This document shows positions 33,568 to 43,850 of a DNA stretch of 64,000 nucleotides, one piece after another (position 1 is the stretch's first letter; each line of letters starts with the position of its first letter). This DNA is from Paracoccaceae bacterium (GTDB lineage Bacteria; Pseudomonadota; Alphaproteobacteria; Rhodobacterales; Rhodobacteraceae), in assembly GCA_024236495.1 (NCBI GenBank), contig JACKKJ010000002.1, forward strand, positions 304,501-368,500, written 5' to 3'. The position numbers and the translations under genes were made by a program. The notes under the pieces are model-generated. The model ran no database searches, was not told where the DNA came from, and saw nothing but the letters and a program-made list of their open reading frames with translations.

Positions 33568-34995
33568 CTAGTCCGCCTTTCCGTTGAAGACCGTGTTGGC
33601 ATAGACGCGGTCCTGGTTCACCTGGTCGACGATCCACAGGCGGATCGCGGTACGGTCTGCCACCGCCGCACGGCTGCCCGGAGGCGCGGTCACATAGACC
33701 CGCTGGGTCAGCGTCTCGTCCGCCGGCACGGTCACAACATAGCTTTCCCGCCCCTCCAGCGATAGCGACAGCGGCGCATCCGAGGTTATGGACAGAAGGA
33801 ATGGCCGGTCCTCCGGCTGCTTGTTGCGCAGCCGCACCTCATAGGCATTGCGGATCGATCCGTCCGACAGCGTGACGAAGATGGGATTGCGTTCCGGCGT
33901 CACATTGAAGTCGATGGGCGACCGCAGGAACAGCGCGACAACCAGCGCGATACCCACGGCAGACCACATGGTCGTGTATAGGATCGTCCGCGGGCGCAGG
34001 ATGTGCTTCCAGAGCTGTTTCGGATGCCCGCCCGCCCGTTCGACGGCCTCGTCCTTGAGCGCCATGTACCCGATCAGGCCGCGCGGCTTGCCGATCCTGT
34101 CCATGACCTCGTCGCAGGCGTCGATGCACAGCGCACAGGTGATGCATTCCAGCTGCTGCCCGTTGCGGATGTCGATCCCCATCGGGCAGACGTTGACACA
34201 GGCCATGCAGTCGATGCAGTCGCCCTGGCTCGGGTCGTGTTCCCCCTTCTTCAGCTTGCCACGCGGTTCGCCCCGCCATTCTCGGTAGGCGACGACCAGC
34301 GTATCCTCGTCCATCATGGCGGCCTGGATACGCGGCCAAGGGCAGGCGTAGATGCAGATCTGTTCGCGGGCGAAGCCGCCGAAGAAGAAGGTCGTGAAGG
34401 TCAGGATACCCATGGTCGTATAGGCGACGGGATGGGCATCGAGCGTGACCAGATCGCGCGCAAGCGACGGCGCGTCGGTGAAGTAGAAGACCCAGGCCCC
34501 GCCGGTTGCCAGGCCGATCAGCAGCCAGATGACCCACTTCGTCATCCGCAGCCGGAACTTCCTGAAATCCCACTTCTGGTTCCAAAGGCGGACGCGCGCG
34601 TTGCGGTCGCCTTCGACCCAGCGTTCCACCAGTATGAATAGGTCGGTCCAGACCGTCTGCGGGCAGGTATATCCGCACCACACCCGTCCCAGGGCAGAGG
34701 TGAACAGGAAAAGCCCGAGCCCCGCCATGATCAGAAGCCCTGCGATGAAGTAGAATTCATCGGGCCAGATCTCGATCATGAAGAAGAAGAAGCGCCGATT
34801 CGCCATGTCGACCAGAACTGCCTGATCGGGAAGGCTTGGCCCCCGGTCCCAGCGAAGCCAGGGCGTGACATAGTAGATCCCGAGCGTCACCACCATGATC
34901 ACCCATTTCAGGGTGCGGAAATTGCCCTTCACCCGCCGGGGGAAAATGGGTTCACGCGCTGCATAGAGCGGCGGTGGCGTTTCGCTGGTGCTCAT
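33568..34995 (-). CDS. ccoG: cbb3 oxidase accessory ferredoxin-like membrane protein
   Basis: 475-residue polytopic protein of the FixG/RdxA family, proposed to reduce copper during oxidase assembly. It has about five helices, a Cys pair in WCGYTCPQTVW, two 4Fe-4S motifs (CIDCMACVNVC and CITCALCIDAC), and a C-terminal periplasmic IgG-like domain. AGGA lies about eight bases before ATG 34995, so I prefer it over the longer open frame to 35094. An FNR-type palindrome lies 68 bases upstream. First gene of ccoGHIS. Confidence 0.94.
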   Translation of the reverse strand: MSTSETPPPLYAAREPIFPRRVKGNFRTLKWVIMVVTLGIYYVTPWLRWDRGPSLPDQAVLVDMANRRFFFFMIEIWPDEFYFIAGLLIMAGLGLFLFTSALGRVWCGYTCPQTVWTDLFILVERWVEGDRNARVRLWNQKWDFRKFRLRMTKWVIWLLIGLATGGAWVFYFTDAPSLARDLVTLDAHPVAYTTMGILTFTTFFFGGFAREQICIYACPWPRIQAAMMDEDTLVVAYREWRGEPRGKLKKGEHDPSQGDCIDCMACVNVCPMGIDIRNGQQLECITCALCIDACDEVMDRIGKPRGLIGYMALKDEAVERAGGHPKQLWKHILRPRTILYTTMWSAVGIALVVALFLRSPIDFNVTPERNPIFVTLSDGSIRNAYEVRLRNKQPEDRPFLLSITSDAPLSLSLEGRESYVVTVPADETLTQRVYVTAPPGSRAAVADRTAIRLWIVDQVNQDRVYANTVFNGKAD

Positions 34996-35062
34996 CTTCA
35001 AATTCCTGAATGTGTTAGTCCGTTCGCGTCGGACTATTAGGGCACCGGCCCGACTCGTGGCT

Positions 35063-35076
35063 TTGATGTAGGTCAA
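35063..35076 (-). promoter_or_regulatory. FNR-type binding site upstream of ccoG
   Basis: TTGACCTACATCAA on the minus strand matches the FNR/FnrL consensus TTGAT-N4-ATCAA in nine of ten half-site bases. It lies 68 bases upstream of the ccoG start codon. fnrL is in the window. Confidence 0.8.
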
Positions 35077-35190
35077 TGGTAAGGGGCGACCCACCCGGAA
35101 TTGAAGTCCAAAAGGTCGCAGGCTATCGTTCGCCCACGAAAGCCGGTGACTTTACCGGGCGGGACGAGGGATACGGGCGTCGGTACACGC

Positions 35191-35218
35191 AAAAAAAGGC
35201 GTGCCCGAGGACACGCCT
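35191..35218 (-). terminator. Rho-independent terminator of ccoNOQP
   Basis: On the minus strand AGGCGTG and CACGCCT (35212-35218 and 35197-35203) form a stem with an eight-base loop, directly followed by a run of seven T (A-run 35191-35197 on the plus strand). It lies about 100 bases after ccoP. Confidence 0.85.
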
Positions 35219-35229
35219 AGTGTTCTGGA

Positions 35230-35280
35230 GCATCGGCGCCCCCAGGAAACGCGCGAACAGGACGGGGCGCCGATGCTTTT
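35230..35280 (+). terminator. Long hairpin with T-run on the plus strand
   Basis: GCATCGGCGCCCC (35230-35242) pairs with GGGGCGCCGATGC (35264-35276) in a perfect 13-bp stem, followed by TTTT on the plus strand. It can act as a second terminator behind ccoP, but the T-run favours plus-strand transcripts, where no protein gene precedes it. Confidence 0.6.
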
Positions 35281-35314
35281 CACCGCCGGGGCATTGCTGC
35301 CCCGCCGGATTCCG

Positions 35315-36184
35315 TCACTCGCCGCCGCCGCGGCTGTGAACCCAAGTTGCGACCGCACGGATGTCGGCTTCGCTCAGGCGGTCTGACCAGGCGGGCATCA
35401 CGCCAAAGCGCGCGTTGGTCACCGTTTCGGTCAGGGCGGCAACGTCGCCGCCGTAAAGCCAGATGGCGTCGGTCAGGTTCGGCGCGCCCTGTGCGCGGTC
35501 GCCCGTACCGTCTTCCATGTGGCAGGCCGAACAGTTGTCGGCAAAGACCACCGCACCCTCGCTGGCCAGGCCCGCGTCATGTTCCTGACCCGAAATCTGA
35601 CGCACATACTGGACGACCTGGTCGATTTGCGCCGGCTCCAGCAATTCGTCGGCGCCGAACTTCGGCATCTCGGAATAGCGGGCGTCGGCATCCTCGGCAT
35701 TGCGGATGCCATGCTGGATCGTGGTGTGGATATCCTCGATCGAGCCGCCCCAGAGCCAGTCGTTGTCGACGAGGTTAGGGTAGCCCTTGGCACCGGCTGC
35801 GCCCGCACCGTGGCATTGTGCGCACCAGGTCTTGAAGACCGCGCCGCCAGCGTTCGTGGCGAAGTCCAGCAATTCGCCGTCCGCGGCGATCGCGGTCAGG
35901 TCGGTGTCGACCAGCTTGGCCTCGATCGCAGCATTGGCATCATCGAAGCGCTGAATCTCGGCTTCGACCGCGATACGGGGATTTCCACCCCAAAGGCCCT
36001 GAGTGGCGCTGTGAACCAGTGGCCAGGCCGGATAGAGGATCGTGTAGATCAGCCCCCAGATGATCGTCAGGTAGAACGTCCAGAGCCACCAGCGCGGCAA
36101 CGGATTGTTGTACTCCTCGATCCCGTCCCAGGAGTGGCCGGTCGTCTCGACCTGGGTCTTCGTCGTCGTCGGTTTCTTGCTCAT
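35315..36184 (-). CDS. ccoP: cbb3-type cytochrome c oxidase subunit III
   Basis: 289-residue diheme cytochrome c subunit of the high-affinity oxidase. A helix at about 31-53 (WWLWTFYLTIIWGLIYTIL) anchors two periplasmic heme c domains with CAQCH (about 121-125) and CSACH (about 219-223). It overlaps the ccoQ stop by four bases. It passes electrons from soluble or membrane cytochromes (for example CycM in this window) to CcoO and CcoN. Confidence 0.96.
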   Translation of the reverse strand: MSKKPTTTKTQVETTGHSWDGIEEYNNPLPRWWLWTFYLTIIWGLIYTILYPAWPLVHSATQGLWGGNPRIAVEAEIQRFDDANAAIEAKLVDTDLTAIAADGELLDFATNAGGAVFKTWCAQCHGAGAAGAKGYPNLVDNDWLWGGSIEDIHTTIQHGIRNAEDADARYSEMPKFGADELLEPAQIDQVVQYVRQISGQEHDAGLASEGAVVFADNCSACHMEDGTGDRAQGAPNLTDAIWLYGGDVAALTETVTNARFGVMPAWSDRLSEADIRAVATWVHSRGGGE

Positions 36185-36387
36185 CTTGCGCCTCCTTGAC
36201 CCCGATCGCCGGTCGCACCAGCGGGGGCGGGCCTGTCCTCATGCCGGAAGGGAATGTTCGCGACATCCTCGTGCACTTTCCGCGATCCGGGCCGGAAGGC
36301 CCAGATCACGACGCCAAGGAACACCAGCACAAGCGCAAGAAGCACCCAGCTGTCGGCGATTTCCCGGAAAAGCGAATAGGTGTCCAT
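36181..36387 (-). CDS. ccoQ: cbb3-type oxidase subunit IV
   Basis: 68-residue single-helix protein (VLLALVLVFLGVVIWAF, about 15-31, then RPGSRK) that stabilises the cbb3 complex. Size, the helix followed by FRPGSRK, and its place between ccoO and ccoP identify it. Confidence 0.93.
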   Translation of the reverse strand: MDTYSLFREIADSWVLLALVLVFLGVVIWAFRPGSRKVHEDVANIPFRHEDRPAPAGATGDRGQGGAR

Positions 36388-36396
36388 CCGCCCCTC

Positions 36397-37122
36397 CTAT
36401 CGGTTCGGGTCGTTCTCGAAGGTCGAGAAGTCGACCATCGTACCCAGCACCTGAAGATAGGCGATCAAGGCGTCCATCTCGCTGATGCCAGCACGGTTGT
36501 CGAAGTTCGCGACATTCGCGCCGGGATAGCGTTCCTGCATGCCTTCGTAATCGCTGTTCGGATCGGCCTGCGCGGCAAAGTCCGCCTTGGCCAATTCGAT
36601 CATCTCAGACGTATAGGGCACACCCACAAGCGCATCGGTCGACAGACGATCCTCGATGTAGGTCGGTTCGATCATGCGATTGGCCAGGAAGCCGTATTTC
36701 GGCATCACCGATTCAGGCACGACCGACTGCGGGTCGGTCAGGTGGTCGACATGCCATTCGTTCGAATAGCGGCCGCCGACACGGGCCAGATCCGGCCCGG
36801 TGCGTTTTGAGCCCCACTGGAACGGGTGGTCGTACATCGATTCGGCCGCCAGCGAGTAGTGGCCATAGCGTTCGACCTCGTCCCGCATCGGCCGGATCAT
36901 CTGGCTATGGCAGACATAGCAGCCTTCGCGGATGTAGATGTCGCGGCCCGTCAGTTCCAGCGGCGTGTAGGGACGCACCCCTTCAACCTTCTCGATCGTG
37001 TTCTCGAGGTAGAAGAGGGGCGCAATCTCCACGATGCCGCCGACGGTGACCACCAGGAACGCACCCACGAGCAGCGCCGTGGCATTGGTTTCCAGGAACT
37101 TGTGCTTCTCAAGAATAGCCAT
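36397..37122 (-). CDS. ccoO: cbb3-type cytochrome c oxidase subunit II
   Basis: 241-residue monoheme cytochrome c subunit. An N-terminal helix (about 13-35) anchors it, and the heme motif is CYVCHSQ (about 68-74) followed by RPMRDEVERYGHYS, the CcoO signature. It follows ccoN by 15 bases. Confidence 0.96.
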   Translation of the reverse strand: MAILEKHKFLETNATALLVGAFLVVTVGGIVEIAPLFYLENTIEKVEGVRPYTPLELTGRDIYIREGCYVCHSQMIRPMRDEVERYGHYSLAAESMYDHPFQWGSKRTGPDLARVGGRYSNEWHVDHLTDPQSVVPESVMPKYGFLANRMIEPTYIEDRLSTDALVGVPYTSEMIELAKADFAAQADPNSDYEGMQERYPGANVANFDNRAGISEMDALIAYLQVLGTMVDFSTFENDPNR

Positions 37123-37137
37123 TGTTCTGGGCCTCCC

Positions 37138-38739
<1,602 letters not shown>

Positions 38740-38832
38740 GCTATGTCCCTTCGTTCATCCTCGCCCGTCCGACTCGCGCGGTCAGACAGTTTGCGGACGC
38801 TGGTCATTTGAACCGGCGGGAACAAGCTTACC

Positions 38833-38846
38833 TTGATCTGCGTCAA
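38833..38846. promoter_or_regulatory. FNR-type binding site upstream of ccoN
   Basis: TTGATCTGCGTCAA matches TTGAT-N4-ATCAA in nine of ten half-site bases. It lies 94-107 bases upstream of the ccoN start codon. Confidence 0.85.
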
Positions 38847-38968
38847 ATGTCGTCACGCGACAAGATGTTGAGGCAGCGGCCGACGTATACACGAGGGGCC
38901 CCTTCGCGCTAAGCTCCGGGCCAGCGGCGGAAAGGCGACAGGGCGCCCGGGGGACCGCCCGCGGCGAC

Positions 38969-38982
38969 TTGATCCGAATCAA
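38969..38982. promoter_or_regulatory. Perfect FNR-type binding site upstream of usp
   Basis: TTGATCCGAATCAA matches the FNR consensus in all ten half-site bases. It lies 60-73 bases upstream of the usp start codon, a distance suited to activation. Confidence 0.88.
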
Positions 38983-39041
38983 GGCGTCCCTCGTGTCGTC
39001 GATCTAGGGTCGCGCCATGCTTGCTCACGGGGAGGCCGGAA

Positions 39042-39881
39042 ATGGGCTACAAATCTATCCTTACCATCGTCACGGACCCGCAACTTCCGGCCGCCCAGAT
39101 GGATGCGGCAATCGCGCTGGCAAGGCGGGAAGATGCACATCTCGATGTTCTGTGCCTTGGGATCGACCGGACACAGACCGGCTACTATTATGCCGGTGCC
39201 ACGGCGGTCATTCACCAGGAAACCTTTGAACTCGCCCGCAACGAAGCGGCAGAAACCGAAGCGGCGGTGCGGGCGCGGCTTGGCGCCGAGGAAGTCCGCT
39301 GGGCCGTCGAAACGGTCGTCACGCAGCTCGCGACGCTGACCGAACCGGTTGCCGTGCAGGCACGCTTTTCCGACCTTGTCGTCCTTCCCAAACCCTATGG
39401 CGGAAAAGACAATCATGACCTCGAGGCGGTTCTGGAAGCGGCGCTATTCGATGGACGCAGCCCGGTTCTCGTCCTGCCGACGGCCACTTTCGACCCGACG
39501 CCGCCGTCCCGTGTGGTCATCGCCTGGAACCAGAGCGACGAATCTCTGATCGCCATTCGCGCGGCTCTTCCGATGCTCAAGGCGGCCTCGACGGTGAACA
39601 TCACGGTCATCGATCCGCCCAGCCACGGCCCGGAACGGTCCGATCCGGGCGGCCTGCTTTCGCAATACCTCGCCCGCCACGGCGTCAAGGCCGAGGTGTC
39701 GGTGCTGGCCCGGACCCTGCCCCGCGTATCCGAGGTTTTGTGCCGCCATGCCCGCGACATCGACGCCGACATGATCGTCATGGGCGGCTATGGCCATTCC
39801 CGTTTCCGCGAGGCGATCCTGGGCGGGGCCACCCGCGACATGCTGGAGATCGCGGAAATTCCGGTGCTGATGGCGCACTGA
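39042..39881 (+). CDS. usp: Universal stress protein, tandem Usp domains
   Basis: 279-residue cytoplasmic protein with two UspA-like domains. The second carries VVIAWNQSDES (start) and MGGYGHSRFREAILGGATRDML (nucleotide-binding loop GGYGHSRFRE) near the C-terminus. The first domain lacks a clear nucleotide loop. GGGGAGG precedes ATG 39042. The gene diverges from ccoN and has a perfect FNR site, which fits a role in low-oxygen survival. In Rhodobacter a similar gene lies between fnrL and ccoN (from memory). Confidence 0.9.
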   Translation: MGYKSILTIVTDPQLPAAQMDAAIALARREDAHLDVLCLGIDRTQTGYYYAGATAVIHQETFELARNEAAETEAAVRARLGAEEVRWAVETVVTQLATLTEPVAVQARFSDLVVLPKPYGGKDNHDLEAVLEAALFDGRSPVLVLPTATFDPTPPSRVVIAWNQSDESLIAIRAALPMLKAASTVNITVIDPPSHGPERSDPGGLLSQYLARHGVKAEVSVLARTLPRVSEVLCRHARDIDADMIVMGGYGHSRFREAILGGATRDMLEIAEIPVLMAH

Positions 39882-39897
39882 CCGCCAAACCGCGGAT

Positions 39898-39922
39898 GGC
39901 GCGGGTCAGGCAGGCCCGCGCC
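39898..39922. terminator. Hairpin between convergent usp and mttB-like genes
   Basis: GGCGCGGG (39898-39905) pairs with CCCGCGCC (39915-39922) over a nine-base loop. It lies between two convergent stops and may work for both, though no T-run follows. Confidence 0.5.
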
Positions 39923-39936
39923 CTTGCCCAGGGCGA

Positions 39937-41502
39937 TCAGATCACCTCTACCGCGCCCGCATAGGCCGCAACGATGTGTTCGTCGGCATGAGCGGTCAGG
40001 GTCGCGATCTCGCGCAGCTGATCCTCGCTCAGGGCGCCCATTTCCGAGGCAGCCTTGATCGCGGCCAAAGCCGCCTCGCGCGCCGCGTCGAAGGCGGTCC
40101 GTCGCCCGGACTTTTCATAGTCGTCCCGGCCCTGGCGCAGGAATACTTCCGGCACAAGCTGTTCCCGGCAGCTGCGGACGGTGTGATCGCTGTCCAGAAA
40201 ATGCCCGCCCGCACGAATCCGCATCATCTCTACCCAGTTCAACGCGTCTTCGCTGATCGCGGGCTTGCGGATGAAACGCCGGGTCATCGCGCCCACCTCG
40301 TTGTCCAGGACGGCCTGCACCGGGCTGAAGACCGTCGCGCATTCCAGCTGCCCGACACCGCCCAGGATGTCCGCCCCGGCCAGCGCGACCGTCTGGCACA
40401 GCATTGCGCGTTCGGCCATGGACTGGTGGTCGACGTCCGGCGTATCCGAGCCGGAACCGTAGGTATGCGCCAGCATTCCGAAGCCCTGTTTCAGAAGCTG
40501 GATCGACACGCTCGCCGCCTGGAGGCTTTCGACGCAGGATTGCAGGGCTGACCCCGTCCGCATGTCCAGCGTGAACATGAGGGGCGTCGCGACCACCGGG
40601 ATGCCCGGCGCCAGTAAATGCGCCATCACCGTCATGCCGACGATTTCGGCCGCCGCCATGATTGCCATGGATGGCACCGACAGGGGTGCGGTACCCCCGG
40701 ACGAGGGCAACGAACAGGCATGAAGCGGAACACCGTACTTGCCCGCCTCGATGATCACCTGCGTGTCCATGAACTTGAATTCCAGCGGCGTGAAGGAACA
40801 GGTGATGACGCTGGTGATCGGATTGGCGCGCAGTTCGGTTTCCCCGCCCGCTGCGATGGCCGCGATCTTCATCAGGTACTCGATGTTCTGCCACTGATAG
40901 GGCTGCATCCAGACATGCTTGTCCGTTCGCGCGATCAGGCGGCCAAAGCTATGGATATCCGCCGTCTTCTCGGGCACGCCGTGAACGAAGGGATGCGCGA
41001 TGAAACCGACTTCGTCCAGGGTACTCGCAACGGCGGCAATATCATTCACCGCGTCCAGGTCCATGTTCCGGTATCTTGTGTCGCGCGGGTCGACATAGCC
41101 ATGCGCGCCGGTCCCGGTGCGCATCACGAACCCAAGATCGCCGCGCGGCAGGTCAAGGTCCAGCGCACGCCGCTTGCCCGCAAGGCGCGCGAATTTTGGC
41201 GTGGCCGCCATCGCCTCGGCGACCATTTCGCGCGGCAGCCGCAGCCGGTCGGTGCCATGGCCGGTCTTCGCGCCCGCCGCCAGCAACGCCTCCCTCGCGC
41301 GAGGGTGAACGACGACAACGCCGTAGTCGCCCAGAAGGTCCAGCACCCGCGCCTTGAGAAAGGCGATGTCGCCCTCGTCCAGAAAGCCCATGCGCGCGCG
41401 GGCATGCACCCGCGCCTCCTGGCGGAAAGCATTCGCGCAAATGGCATCCTGGCGCACCTTGCGGTCGCGTCGGGCCGGTCGATCAGTTGTCCTGCGTTCC
41501 AT
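39937..41502 (-). CDS. Trimethylamine:corrinoid methyltransferase family (MttB-like), non-pyrrolysine
   Basis: 521-residue TIM-barrel protein of the MttB superfamily, which moves a methyl group from a quaternary or tertiary amine to a corrinoid protein. Family features include GFVMRTGTGAHGYVDPRDT (about 126-144), PITSVITCSFTPLEF, CSLPSSGGTAPLSVPS and GQLECATVFSPVQAVLDNE. The reading frame is intact with no in-frame amber codon, so it belongs to the group without pyrrolysine, some of which use glycine betaine or carnitine. No corrinoid protein or reactivase gene is adjacent. AAAGGAGGT before ATG 41502 is excellent. It lies between usp and fnrL. Confidence 0.85.
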   Translation of the reverse strand: MERRTTDRPARRDRKVRQDAICANAFRQEARVHARARMGFLDEGDIAFLKARVLDLLGDYGVVVVHPRAREALLAAGAKTGHGTDRLRLPREMVAEAMAATPKFARLAGKRRALDLDLPRGDLGFVMRTGTGAHGYVDPRDTRYRNMDLDAVNDIAAVASTLDEVGFIAHPFVHGVPEKTADIHSFGRLIARTDKHVWMQPYQWQNIEYLMKIAAIAAGGETELRANPITSVITCSFTPLEFKFMDTQVIIEAGKYGVPLHACSLPSSGGTAPLSVPSMAIMAAAEIVGMTVMAHLLAPGIPVVATPLMFTLDMRTGSALQSCVESLQAASVSIQLLKQGFGMLAHTYGSGSDTPDVDHQSMAERAMLCQTVALAGADILGGVGQLECATVFSPVQAVLDNEVGAMTRRFIRKPAISEDALNWVEMMRIRAGGHFLDSDHTVRSCREQLVPEVFLRQGRDDYEKSGRRTAFDAAREAALAAIKAASEMGALSEDQLREIATLTAHADEHIVAAYAGAVEVI

Positions 41503-41624
41503 GAGACCTCCTTTGGCAAGAGGAACACATGGCACACACCGATTAGGCTGACTGCCTGCCGACTTCAGCTGACGTGATCTTTCGCCCGGCCGCGATTCGG
41601 CGCCAGTGGCTATTTTGACGCGGC

Positions 41625-42371
41625 TCAGACCAGGAAGCCGCCGTCGGAATCGTCCCCGGCCTCGTCCAGAAGAAGGTCGTAGTCGGGCACGATGACATGC
41701 CGCTTGCCTTCCAGCTCGATCACCCCGTCACGCTTCAGCGCAGACATCTGGCGGCTGACGGTCTCAAGCGTCAGGCCAAGGTAATCTGCCATCGCCTCGC
41801 GTGTCAGCGCCAGGTCGAAGACCATCCGCCCAGAGGGCGCGCGCAGGTTCAGGCTGGCATCGCGCCGGGCGACGATGGCCAGAAGGCTCGCGATCTTTTC
41901 GCGCGCGGTCTTGCGGCCCAGAAGCAGCATCCATTCCCGCGCCGCGTCCAGTTCGTCAAGCGTCATCTCAAGCAGCCGCTGGGCGATATGAGGCGTGCGC
42001 GACAGCAGTTCCTCGAACGGCTTCTTGCGGAAGCAGCACATCAGTAGGTCCGTGGTCGCGGTCACGTTGTAGGGCGCGTTGGTGCGGCCCGGCCGGCCGA
42101 CGAAATCCGATGGCAGCAGCAGGCCGACCATCTGTGTCCGCCCGTCTTCCAGCGTCTGCGTCAGGGTCGCGACGCCGGTGACGACCGATGCCACGAAATC
42201 CATCCGGTCGCCCGCCCAGATCACCGTCTGGCCCGCCTCGAAGCTGCGGTAATACTTGATCGCATCCAGCCGGGCGAGCTCGTCGCTCTCGCATCGGGCG
42301 CAGACCGCGCGGTGCCTGATCGGGCAGTCGCCGCAATTGGGGGCGACGGTCGGAACGTCGTGCATGCTCAT
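41625..42371 (-). CDS. fnrL: Oxygen-sensing FNR-type transcription regulator
   Basis: 248-residue CRP/FNR protein, the length I recall for Rhodobacter FnrL. N-terminal Cys13, Cys16 and Cys24 plus a central Cys (112 or 113 in LLMCCFRKK) can bind the oxygen-labile 4Fe-4S cluster. The C-terminal helix-turn-helix shows LTREAMADYLGLTLETVSRQ, with the E-x-x-S-R recognition pattern that reads TTGAT-N4-ATCAA. ATG 42371 and ATG 42365 are both possible starts. An FNR site lies just 13 bases upstream, which suggests autoregulation. It diverges from hemN. Confidence 0.94.
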   Translation of the reverse strand: MSMHDVPTVAPNCGDCPIRHRAVCARCESDELARLDAIKYYRSFEAGQTVIWAGDRMDFVASVVTGVATLTQTLEDGRTQMVGLLLPSDFVGRPGRTNAPYNVTATTDLLMCCFRKKPFEELLSRTPHIAQRLLEMTLDELDAAREWMLLLGRKTAREKIASLLAIVARRDASLNLRAPSGRMVFDLALTREAMADYLGLTLETVSRQMSALKRDGVIELEGKRHVIVPDYDLLLDEAGDDSDGGFLV

Positions 42372-42383
42372 CGGTTCGCGCGT

Positions 42384-42397
42384 TTGATCTACGTCAA
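42384..42397. promoter_or_regulatory. FNR-type site shared by fnrL and hemN
   Basis: TTGATCTACGTCAA matches the FNR consensus in nine of ten half-site bases. It lies 13 bases from the fnrL start and 36 from the hemN start, so bound FnrL could repress its own gene and affect hemN. Confidence 0.85.
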
Positions 42398-42432
42398 GGA
42401 TTGGCGGCATCATAGCGCCTAATCCTGCCGAC

Positions 42433-43788
42433 ATGAAACCGAATTCCGACCTTGCGCGACTCGGTCTTTTCGATGCGCGCGTGCCCCGCTACACCAGCTA
42501 TCCGACCGCACCGCATTTTTCCAATGCGGTGACGGAGAAGGATTTTTCGAACTGGATCGGCGCAATCGCCGAAGGATCGCGCATCTCGCTTTACCTTCAT
42601 GTGCCCTTCTGTCGCAGGTTGTGCTGGTTCTGCGCCTGCCGCACCCAGGGCACCCGTTCGGAAGAACCCGTCCGCGCCTACGCCCAGGTACTGAAGGCTG
42701 AACTCGCGCTTCTGAAGGCGCGTCTGCCACGCGGGATCACGCTGTCGCGGCTGCATTGGGGTGGCGGCACGCCGACGCTTCTTCCCGCCGACGAGATCGA
42801 ATCGCTTGCGCGTGATATCTTCTCGGTCGTGCCGCTTGGCGAGGACGCCGAATTCTCGGTCGAGATCGACCCCAACGAAATCGACGACGCCCGCCTTGAC
42901 GCACTGGCCGCCGCCGGGATGAACCGCGCATCGATCGGCGTGCAGGACTTCGACCCGCTGATCCAGAAGACCATCGGGCGGGACCAGAGCTACGAGGTCA
43001 CGAAGAAGGCGGCAGAGATGATCCGCGCCCGCGGGGTGCGTTCGCTCAACGCCGACATCCTTTACGGCCTGCCGCATCAGTCGAACGAACGCATCACCGA
43101 CAGCGTGACCAAGCTGCTTTCCCTCTCGCCCGACCGGGTCGCGCTTTATGGCTACGCGCACGTCCCCTGGATGGCCCGCCGTCAGGTCATGATCCCTTCC
43201 GACGCCATGCCCAAGCCCGAGGAACGGCTCGACCTCTTCGAAACCGCGCGCGTCCTGTTCCTGGACGCGGGCTATGAGGAGATCGGCATCGACCACTTCG
43301 CCCGGCCCGATGACGGCCTTGCGGTGGCCGCGCGCGAAGGGCGGTTGCGGCGCAACTTCCAGGGCTACACCGACGACACCGCCGAAGCGCTGATCGGGCT
43401 CGGGGCCTCCGCGATCTCGCGCATGCCGCAGGGCTATGCGCAGAACGCGCCAGCGACCTCGGCCTATGTCAAGGCGATCCGCGACGGGCAGTTCGCAACG
43501 GTGAAAGGCCATGCCTTCGACCGCGAAGACCTGTTGCGCGCCCGCCTGATCGAGGCGCTGATGTGCGATTTCCGCATCGACAGCGACGAGATTCGCAGCC
43601 ATTTCGGCACGACCGAGGCGCATCTCGCCGAACTCTATGCCGCGCCCGCGCGCGAATTCGGCGACATGGTCCAGGTCGATCCCAAGGGCTTCGCCATCCC
43701 CGAACGCGGCCGTCCGCTGACCCGGATGATCGCGCGGGCCTTTGACGCCTACGACCTTTCGAAAGCCGGGCACAGCTCGGCCGTATGA
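42433..43788 (+). CDS. hemN: Oxygen-independent coproporphyrinogen III dehydrogenase
   Basis: 451-residue radical SAM enzyme that makes protoporphyrinogen IX without O2. The N-terminal RYTSYPTAPHF is a HemN hallmark, and the 4Fe-4S ligands are Cys60, Cys64 and Cys67 (CRRLCWFC). WGGGTPTLL and IGVQDFDPLIQ follow, and a HemN C-terminal domain completes it. Under the FNR-type site it shares with fnrL it probably replaces HemF at low oxygen. Confidence 0.96.
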   Translation: MKPNSDLARLGLFDARVPRYTSYPTAPHFSNAVTEKDFSNWIGAIAEGSRISLYLHVPFCRRLCWFCACRTQGTRSEEPVRAYAQVLKAELALLKARLPRGITLSRLHWGGGTPTLLPADEIESLARDIFSVVPLGEDAEFSVEIDPNEIDDARLDALAAAGMNRASIGVQDFDPLIQKTIGRDQSYEVTKKAAEMIRARGVRSLNADILYGLPHQSNERITDSVTKLLSLSPDRVALYGYAHVPWMARRQVMIPSDAMPKPEERLDLFETARVLFLDAGYEEIGIDHFARPDDGLAVAAREGRLRRNFQGYTDDTAEALIGLGASAISRMPQGYAQNAPATSAYVKAIRDGQFATVKGHAFDREDLLRARLIEALMCDFRIDSDEIRSHFGTTEAHLAELYAAPAREFGDMVQVDPKGFAIPERGRPLTRMIARAFDAYDLSKAGHSSAV

Positions 43789-43809
43789 TCACGAACGACG
43801 CAGCCGCGA

Positions 43810-43850
43810 CCGGCAGGCGTGTACGGGTCTAACCCGCCCTCGCCTGCCGG
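43810..43850 (+). terminator. Terminator-like hairpin after hemN
   Basis: CCGGCAGGCG (43810-43819) and CGCCTGCCGG (43841-43850) form a perfect 10-bp stem; the loop holds a small GGGT/ACCC stem. ATTGCATTTT follows on the plus strand. The right arm overlaps the last codons of the convergent glycosyltransferase gene, so it may serve both genes. Confidence 0.65.

Larger units (their letters stand above)
34996..35314. other. Intergenic region between ccoP and ccoG
   Basis: A 319-base gap. It holds the ccoG promoter with its FNR-type site (35063-35076) and two hairpins (35191-35218 and 35230-35280) behind ccoP. I see no protein gene in it. Confidence 0.7.
38740..39041. other. Divergent regulatory region between ccoN and usp
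   Basis: A 302-base gap with two separate FNR-type sites (38833-38846 and 38969-38982), one in front of each gene. The rest shows no gene or further clear repeat. Confidence 0.7.

Noticed and set aside
39937..41502. Pyrrolysine in the MttB-like protein
   Set aside because: Archaeal-type MttB genes carry an in-frame amber codon. This frame is uninterrupted, so it is the non-pyrrolysine type.
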